Origin: Candidatus Roizmanbacteria bacterium
GTDB lineage: Bacteria > Patescibacteriota > Microgenomatia > UBA1406
DNA: 10,946 nucleotides
Assembly: GCA_024653645.1 (NCBI GenBank)
Contig: JANLHK010000025.1
Span: 1-10,946, forward strand
Reading direction: 5' to 3'
The position numbers and the translations under genes are program-made. The notes under the pieces are model-generated. The model saw nothing but the letters and a program-made list of their open reading frames with translations. It ran no database searches and was not told the DNA's origin. Every line of letters begins with the position of its first letter. The first letter of the stretch is position 1. This document shows positions 5,472 through 10,946 of the stretch, in pieces.

Positions 5472-8400
5472 ATTGCTTTCCGCCTCAAGCATCGCTCGAT
5501 ACAGGGCTTATTTACAAGCCAGTGGTATTGCAGAAGCAAGTATTGTTAGAAAAATATCGTCCGTACATAAATATGCACAGTGGGCACAGGAGGCGGGTTA
5601 CCTTTCACCAGAAGAATTTCGCGCAGTTCAAGTTGAGCTCCAAAAATTTCGTGGCATTGTGACGGGTAGATCACAAAAGTCGAGCTCAAAGGCGTTTTCG
5701 CCTAAAAAACATGTCAGCTCATTTGAGGCAATAAAGCTCGCCATAGCTCACAGGTTCAATGCTGGCATCATGGGACTATTTCTGCTAATTGCCTTCTCGG
5801 TAACCGGGGGTATCGCTTTTTACAACCAGTTCTTTTCCCGCGCCAATGTTAACCTCGCTTATCCCACAGCCCCAGTAAGCTCAAGTAGGAAACTAAACTT
5901 CCAGGGACTGCTGACCGACGCCAGCGAAACCCCTATCACCTCACCCACCAACATGCGGTTCCGGTTATACAATGCGAGCTCAGGAGGAAGTACCCTCTAC
6001 GACTCAGGAACGTGTAGTATACAACCAGATACGGACGGAATTGTTAATGTACTGGTCGGTAGTTCCTGTGGTGCGGAAATTGAAGTTCCGGTGTTTACCA
6101 ACTACGGAGAGATTTGGTTAGGTGTTACGGTGGGAGCTGACGCGGAAATGACACCACGACAGCAAATAGCCAACGTTCCCTACGCTATTAACTCAGAAAC
6201 CTTACAGGGCCTACCACCAGGCACGGGCAAGTCAACTATTGCGTATATCAATGACCAAGGTGATCTGCTAATCTCCACCAGTGCTGCCGGTATACGGTCG
6301 GTGTGGCAAAGCACCACCTTCCAGATATCAAGCGCCAACGCCGTCACGATCGTTTCAGCCGGTTCTGGCGACATAACTCTGAATGCCACCGAAAGTGGTA
6401 CTATAAAGCTCCAAACTAACGGTACGACCGGTAATCAAGTAAGTGCTACGAACGCAAATCTTGCTACCGGTAACCTCATCTACGGTTCAGTGAACAACAA
6501 TGCAACCGGATTTAACCTGCTGCAACTGCAAAGTGGTTCATCCCCCACTACCAAGTTTCAGGTAGATTACGCGGGCAAAGGGTACTTTGCAGGAAATGTA
6601 AGCATTGGTACCACCGGATCATCAAATCGCTTGGACGTGAATGGTGGAGCAGCCATTGGTAGCTATGCCGGTGTTAATGCCGCCCCCTCAAATGGCCTTA
6701 TTATCTCCGGTAATGTGGGAGTTGGTACAACATCGCCTGGAAATAAATTAGAAGTCATTACTGGTGATACAAGTAATAGTCAGTTTCACCTCGGTGAAGG
6801 TGCCAACGGTGCCTACCTTAGCTCTACTCTTCCTGGAATGGCAATCCTCTCTGGAGGCGCAGACCTTGTTTCCAACGCTTGGACAGCCAGAGACACCAGT
6901 GCTGGTTTGGTTAGTATCAGTGCTGGGGATATTAATTTTAGGGCTGATACAGGATTAACCTCTGGAAATACATTTACCCCAAGCGTGAGAATGACCATCA
7001 AGGGTGATTCTGGTAATGTAGGAATTGGTTCTACCAATCCAGATGCAGCGCTTTCTATCATCAAAAACGTCAGTCGAGTGCTTGAAATAGGAAAACAAGA
7101 ACCGATTGCAAATGCGGCATTTGACTCCAGAGACATTTTTTTATTGGGTGGTACCTCTTACTCAGGAATGCTAATATCTAGCGCCGATTCTGCCGCTCAC
7201 ATGTATGGCTATGGTATGGCCTCACATAATCCTTCAGACAGCGCTCAATTTTATAAAAATTCTATGGCCACTGATACCTACGCAAATGGCGGCTCACTTC
7301 TCTTCAAACTTGGAACTAGCAACAACTCACACTCAAACCCTGAGAAAATGAGAATTTCTCAGAACGGCAACATTGGTATTGGGACGACAAGTACTAACTC
7401 ATATAGACTAAATGTTAATTCAGGAACAAATGACGCAGTTTTGTTACTTGAATCAACAGACCAAATAGCGGATTTACAACTCAAAGATCCTAACGGAACA
7501 GCTTGGGTTTCTGGTGTTGATGGTAATTTGGTTTTACAAAGAGTAAGTGGCAACGTGGGTATCAATTCTACCACTCCCAGTAGCAAACTCGAAGTCAATG
7601 GGAATGTGGAACTTACCAATCTCTATGACAATGATGCCTCTAACTTCTTTGATGGAGGATGTTCTGCAACGACCACCATTACCGGTATTGATAGTACGGG
7701 AGCAATTACGTGTACTGCCATTACCGGAGTACCCGCCTCATCAATGTCATTCTCTGGATTAACCAGTGGTACCAATACTGTTGCCGCTATGTTGGTGGGT
7801 ACCGGAGCATCATTGAATTACACTGGAACAGGTACCATCAATGCCTCGTCATTAGTAGGTGCAACTTGGGTGGCGCCAGGCACCATCGGATCAACCACAC
7901 CAAGCACGGGAGCATTTACTACCCTTTCCTCTACCCTAGGGGCTAACTTTGCAACTACCAGTGGCAATGTGGGTATTGGAACAACATCTCCCCTGGCTAA
8001 ACTACATGCAATAACCGGTAATGCTGATGGTATTATTTGGGACTACAACACAAGCGCCTATAGAAGTTCAATTGCTAATCAGTTTTCTGCCGGATCGCCC
8101 ATTAATAACCTGATGCAATTTAAGGTAAGTACGGGGACTACATATACTCAAGCTACTGTAATGACCTTAACTGGTAACGGCAATGTCGGGATAGGAACGA
8201 CAGTACCAGGAGAAAAATTGACAATAATTAGCTCAGATAATCTTCCAACAACTAATGTATTAGGTGTATATGCAAATAACCTTACTCAAGGAACAGCCCT
8301 TGGCTACAATGCACTTCGAGCCATAGGATCAAATGCCTCGGTTGATATATCACTTTTGTCAAAGGGAACATCAGGTTATATCTGGCTAGGACATGACACT

Positions 8401-10946
8401 GTAGGTCAGGGGTTAAGATTTAAATATGATGATTCTGCAAAAAATACTATTTATAACGGCGCTAATGATATTGGAATAACAGTAAACAGTTCTCTTGGAG
8501 GGCAAACAGGTATTTATCTTAAAACTAGTACAGGTAAAGTGGGGATTGGGACAACAGGACCCACATCTACCTTTGATATAGAAGTTGTTACTGGAACTAT
8601 TGGTTTAGAAGTAACTGGGACAGGAACCGGAGCTCAAAGTTGGACATTGAACCCAACAACTGCCCAAACTTTCTTACTTTCCAGGCCGGCCTTGCGACTA
8701 GCTATGTTTGGTAATGACGGATCTTTTGCAGTTGGTGGATTAGGAAATGATGCTGGTTCAGGAGCAGCTTTATTTGTTAATGGCACCAGTGATAATGTTG
8801 GTATCGGCTCTACTATTCCCGCTCAAAGATTAGACGTCGTAGGCAATGTGGCTTTCTCGGGTGCTTTGATGCCTGGGGGCAATGCAGGTGTATCGGGATA
8901 CTTTCTGCAATCTGCAGGAGCGGGAGCCGCACCAACATGGACCAATGCCGTTACCGCAAGCGCTCTTAAATGGAACGCACTAACCGATCCTGATGGGAAC
9001 TTGGTCCTTAATCACAGTACTCATACTACTACTTTCAACACAGCCACAACGACTGGTAACTTCTTTACCATCAATGCCAATTCCTTAACTTCTGGAGTTG
9101 CTCTCAATGCTTCGAGCACATCTCTCTCTTCAGGCTCTCTGGCATCTTTATCTGTGAACTCAACCGCAGCAACTTCTAACTCTCAGAAAGTACTTAATAT
9201 TAGTACTGCTGGAGCTAATGCCACTAGCACACAGACTACCTATGGTTTATATACTACCAATACACATACTGGCACCGACGCTACCAATATAGCCGGATAC
9301 TTCTCTGCTTCGGGTGGAACAAACAACTATGGTATTGTCGCGACTGCAGGTGGAAGCGGCACAGTGACGCCATTGTTAGTCGTGGGCACATCGGGAAGTG
9401 GTGGATATGTACTAGCAAACCTCAAAAACACAACCAGTGGAACAACTGCAACTCCTGCCTATACCGGTATTCAGTTTATTGGTTACAATAGTTACTCTAA
9501 AGCCGCTATTTTGAGTACCGATAGGCAGGGTAATACTTGGGGTTCAGACCTAATTTTTTACACTCATCCAACAACCGCAGGAGGAGCCTTATCAGATCTG
9601 GTTGAGCGCTGGAGAATAAATGAACAGGGAGTTTTCCAATCCAATGGAGCACAGACTATTCGTACCTCAACGGGAAATCTTACACTCGCCACAGCTGCAG
9701 GCAATGGACACATTCTGCTCTCACCCAATGGAACAGGTAATGTGGGGATTGGGACGACTGTGCCTACCAGTAAACTTGATGTAATTGGTGGAGCATATAT
9801 TAGTGGAAATCTTAAAGCTGCAGATTTGGGCACAGGTTTAGGTAATGTTTTCTTCCACACAGGAGTCACGTATGTTGGAAGCGATGTTATTAACGAAATC
9901 ACACTTCAGGGATACAATCAGGTGGATATTAAGACACATGCAGGTGCTACAGATGGTGAAATTGTATTCTCCCCAAAAGGATCAGTAGCAATGTTTATCT
10001 CGGGAGCAGGCAACGTCGGTATCGGCTCCACCTCCCCAGCTCAGAAACTGGACGTAGTGGGAAATGTGGCTTTCACGGGGGCATTAATGCCCGGTGGGAA
10101 CGCGGGTGTATCGGGATACTATTTGCAGTCTGCAGGGGCAGGAGTCGCACCAACATGGACCAATGCAATAACGGCTAGTGCTCTTAAATGGAATGCACTC
10201 ACTGATCCTGATGGGGCACTCACCTTGAATCATGGCACCAATGCCACTATCTTTAATACCAGCGCGACAACACAAACGTTCTTTACCATCAATGTCAATT
10301 CCCTCACGTCCGGTAAAGGATTGTATGTTGCCTCAACCGCAACTGCTCTCACCGGTAATCTCGCAGAGTTGCTGCTATCGGGCAGTAACGCTGCCAATAC
10401 GGGCAATGTACTACGGGTAGCCCAAACTGGAGCATCTTCAGCAGCAGTACCATTGATGGTAACTAATCTAGGCACGGGAGCATCATTCAGAGTCAATGAT
10501 GAGACCGGTGATGCGGATACCAGTCCGTTTATCATTGCAAATAACGGGAATGTGGGGATAGGGACGACAGGGCCAACACAAAAACTGCATATATCAGGCA
10601 GTGGTAGTACTTTTGCTAGAATAGAAGACACTACAACCGGACAAGCCGGTGTAGTAATAAGTGCAGGATCAGGCGCCAATAGTAGGGCTAGTCGTGTTGA
10701 TTTTATCAATGTTCCAGCTAGTGCAACCGTTCCCCGTTGGACTCTTATTAATGATTATTCACAAAATGGAACAAACGATTTTGGTATCGCTGATAGTAGC
10801 ACTTCAAGAATATTCACAATCCTTCAAGGTGGCAACGTAGGGCTTGGAAGCACTACCCCAGCGCAAAGATTAGACGTAAATGGTGACATTAAGGTAACGG
10901 GCAATGATATTATGGATTCAGGCAACACTAGTCGTATTACCTTGGG
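5464..10946 (+). CDS. giant fibre-like surface protein, 3' end beyond the window
   Basis: An uninterrupted frame of at least 1,827 codons, still open at the window end. Residues about 1-50 (LLSASSIARYRAYLQASG, then ASIVRKISSVHKYAQWAQEA) resemble the second half of a recombinase core-binding domain. A basic stretch and one transmembrane helix follow (about 102-121, MGLFLLIAFSVTGGIAF), predicting a cytoplasmic N-terminus and an outside remainder. Residues about 143-242 form a globular beta domain widespread in bacterial surface proteins (KLNFQGLLTD, then MTPRQQIANVPYAIN). From 377 on, the protein is Gly/Ser/Thr/Asn-rich with 13 GNVGIGTTxPxxKLDV-type motifs. A phage-tail-fibre-like segment (IGSTTPSTGAFTTLSS, about 808-823) and a Cys pair (733, 750) precede motif 6. 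Such proteins often end in an S74 self-cleaving chaperone, which cannot be checked here. ATG 5464 follows an in-frame TGA at 5446; GAGG at 5447-5450 is a distant possible ribosome site. An adhesin or fibre role is inferred. Confidence 0.85.
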   Translation, partial: MRELLSASSIARYRAYLQASGIAEASIVRKISSVHKYAQWAQEAGYLSPEEFRAVQVELQKFRGIVTGRSQKSSSKAFSPKKHVSSFEAIKLAIAHRFNAGIMGLFLLIAFSVTGGIAFYNQFFSRANVNLAYPTAPVSSSRKLNFQGLLTDASETPITSPTNMRFRLYNASSGGSTLYDSGTCSIQPDTDGIVNVLVGSSCGAEIEVPVFTNYGEIWLGVTVGADAEMTPRQQIANVPYAINSETLQGLPPGTGKSTIAYINDQGDLLISTSAAGIRSVWQSTTFQISSANAVTIVSAGSGDITLNATESGTIKLQTNGTTGNQVSATNANLATGNLIYGSVNNNATGFNLLQLQSGSSPTTKFQVDYAGKGYFAGNVSIGTTGSSNRLDVNGGAAIGSYAGVNAAPSNGLIISGNVGVGTTSPGNKLEVITGDTSNSQFHLGEGANGAYLSSTLPGMAILSGGADLVSNAWTARDTSAGLVSISAGDINFRADTGLTSGNTFTPSVRMTIKGDSGNVGIGSTNPDAALSIIKNVSRVLEIGKQEPIANAAFDSRDIFLLGGTSYSGMLISSADSAAHMYGYGMASHNPSDSAQFYKNSMATDTYANGGSLLFKLGTSNNSHSNPEKMRISQNGNIGIGTTSTNSYRLNVNSGTNDAVLLLESTDQIADLQLKDPNGTAWVSGVDGNLVLQRVSGNVGINSTTPSSKLEVNGNVELTNLYDNDASNFFDGGCSATTTITGIDSTGAITCTAITGVPASSMSFSGLTSGTNTVAAMLVGTGASLNYTGTGTINASSLVGATWVAPGTIGSTTPSTGAFTTLSSTLGANFATTSGNVGIGTTSPLAKLHAITGNADGIIWDYNTSAYRSSIANQFSAGSPINNLMQFKVSTGTTYTQATVMTLTGNGNVGIGTTVPGEKLTIISSDNLPTTNVLGVYANNLTQGTALGYNALRAIGSNASVDISLLSKGTSGYIWLGHDTVGQGLRFKYDDSAKNTIYNGANDIGITVNSSLGGQTGIYLKTSTGKVGIGTTGPTSTFDIEVVTGTIGLEVTGTGTGAQSWTLNPTTAQTFLLSRPALRLAMFGNDGSFAVGGLGNDAGSGAALFVNGTSDNVGIGSTIPAQRLDVVGNVAFSGALMPGGNAGVSGYFLQSAGAGAAPTWTNAVTASALKWNALTDPDGNLVLNHSTHTTTFNTATTTGNFFTINANSLTSGVALNASSTSLSSGSLASLSVNSTAATSNSQKVLNISTAGANATSTQTTYGLYTTNTHTGTDATNIAGYFSASGGTNNYGIVATAGGSGTVTPLLVVGTSGSGGYVLANLKNTTSGTTATPAYTGIQFIGYNSYSKAAILSTDRQGNTWGSDLIFYTHPTTAGGALSDLVERWRINEQGVFQSNGAQTIRTSTGNLTLATAAGNGHILLSPNGTGNVGIGTTVPTSKLDVIGGAYISGNLKAADLGTGLGNVFFHTGVTYVGSDVINEITLQGYNQVDIKTHAGATDGEIVFSPKGSVAMFISGAGNVGIGSTSPAQKLDVVGNVAFTGALMPGGNAGVSGYYLQSAGAGVAPTWTNAITASALKWNALTDPDGALTLNHGTNATIFNTSATTQTFFTINVNSLTSGKGLYVASTATALTGNLAELLLSGSNAANTGNVLRVAQTGASSAAVPLMVTNLGTGASFRVNDETGDADTSPFIIANNGNVGIGTTGPTQKLHISGSGSTFARIEDTTTGQAGVVISAGSGANSRASRVDFINVPASATVPRWTLINDYSQNGTNDFGIADSSTSRIFTILQGGNVGLGSTTPAQRLDVNGDIKVTGNDIMDSGNTSRITL
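8791..9114 (+). repeat. internal duplication, copy 1
   Basis: This stretch aligns without gaps to 10009-10332, offset 1,218 bp (406 codons). In the best-conserved part (8839-9015 against 10057-10233), 53 of 59 residues are identical, including MPGGNAGVSGY and SALKWNALTDPDG. Weaker similarity continues beyond 9114. It encodes one repeat motif plus a following module. Confidence 0.85.
10009..10332 (+). repeat. internal duplication, copy 2
   Basis: Partner of 8791-9114. Most differences from copy 1 are synonymous or conservative, so the duplication is not very recent and the protein sequence has been kept. The 945-bp gap after motif 9 is explained by this module followed by a long Ser/Thr-rich stretch. 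Confidence 0.85.

Larger units (their letters stand above)
6592..10878 (+). repeat. 13 dispersed GNVGIGTTxPxxKLDV-type protein motifs
   Basis: Motif starts: 6592, 6709, 7012, 7366, 7549, 7963, 8179, 8533, 8791, 9736, 10009, 10546 and 10831; each spans about 16 codons. Spacing is irregular, 117 to 945 bp, because variable beta-rich modules lie between them. The codons for the conserved residues differ widely between copies (for example GGT, GGC, GGG and GAT at the first position), so the motif is kept at protein level and is not a recent DNA repeat. In tail-fibre-like proteins this motif marks the boundary of each repeated module. Confidence 0.9.

Noticed and set aside
5468..5662. 64-aa plus-strand ORF overlapping the start of the giant gene
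   Set aside because: It lies wholly inside the giant frame, which has recognisable domain sequence there; the overlapping frame shows no motif.
6813..10709. Long minus-strand ORFs inside the giant gene (6813-7136, 7359-7619, 9564-9902, 10230-10709)
   Set aside because: They share PIPTLP-like peptides, which are simply the antisense reading of the GNVGIG codons. They result from the repeat motif and codon bias, not from genes.

Overview
The window looks like chromosomal DNA from a Candidate Phyla Radiation (Patescibacteria) bacterium, most likely a Microgenomates-type lineage. This is inference from gene content: a reduced comEA plus split comEC locus, a PaaX-type regulator with a Cas2-like middle domain, small membrane-anchored Ig-like proteins, and a giant fibre-like surface protein. 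The standard code is used. TAA, TAG and TGA all serve as stops, and about 1,800 codons of the giant gene contain no in-frame TGA, so this is not a UGA=Gly lineage. Almost no gene has a clear Shine-Dalgarno sequence. Instead several have a -10 box ending 6-11 nt before the ATG, which suggests leaderless or near-leaderless mRNAs.

Layout. Positions 1-41 hold the first codons of a minus-strand gene that leaves the window. Positions 127-2188 are a tightly overlapped DNA-uptake operon: comEA, the ComEC membrane channel domain, and the ComEC metallo-beta-lactamase domain as a separate membrane-tethered protein. A minus-strand PaaX-family regulator (2185-2937) converges on it with a 4-bp overlap. The regulator's upstream region, packed with TGTCAA/TGACAAG repeats, is shared with a divergent secreted/membrane protein (3032-3979). 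That gene runs tail-to-tail, with a 20-bp overlap, into a minus-strand Ig-like (invasin/Big_1-type) protein (3960-4358). Positions 4422-4800 are AT-rich and apparently non-coding, with two inverted repeats.

From 4840 to the end lies an apparent operon: a 160-aa protein made only of tyrosine-recombinase-type core-binding (SAM-like) domain sequence with no catalytic domain (4840-5322); a 50-codon overlapping ORF (5319-5471); and a giant ORF opening at 5464 and still open at 10946 (at least 1,827 codons). The giant protein has a short cytoplasmic N-terminus that looks like half of a core-binding domain, one transmembrane helix, a globular beta domain, and then a long fibre-like region with 13 copies of a GNVGIGTTxPxxKLDV-type motif and a large internal duplication. 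The motif is typical of phage-tail-fibre-like and S74-chaperone-terminated surface proteins. Its C-terminus is outside the window.

How the parts may work together: the left operon fits DNA import across the membrane. The right half looks like cell-surface apparatus, with the recombinase-derived domains possibly acting as cytoplasmic anchoring or assembly parts of a giant surface fibre. That last idea is the most novel one here and is inference only.
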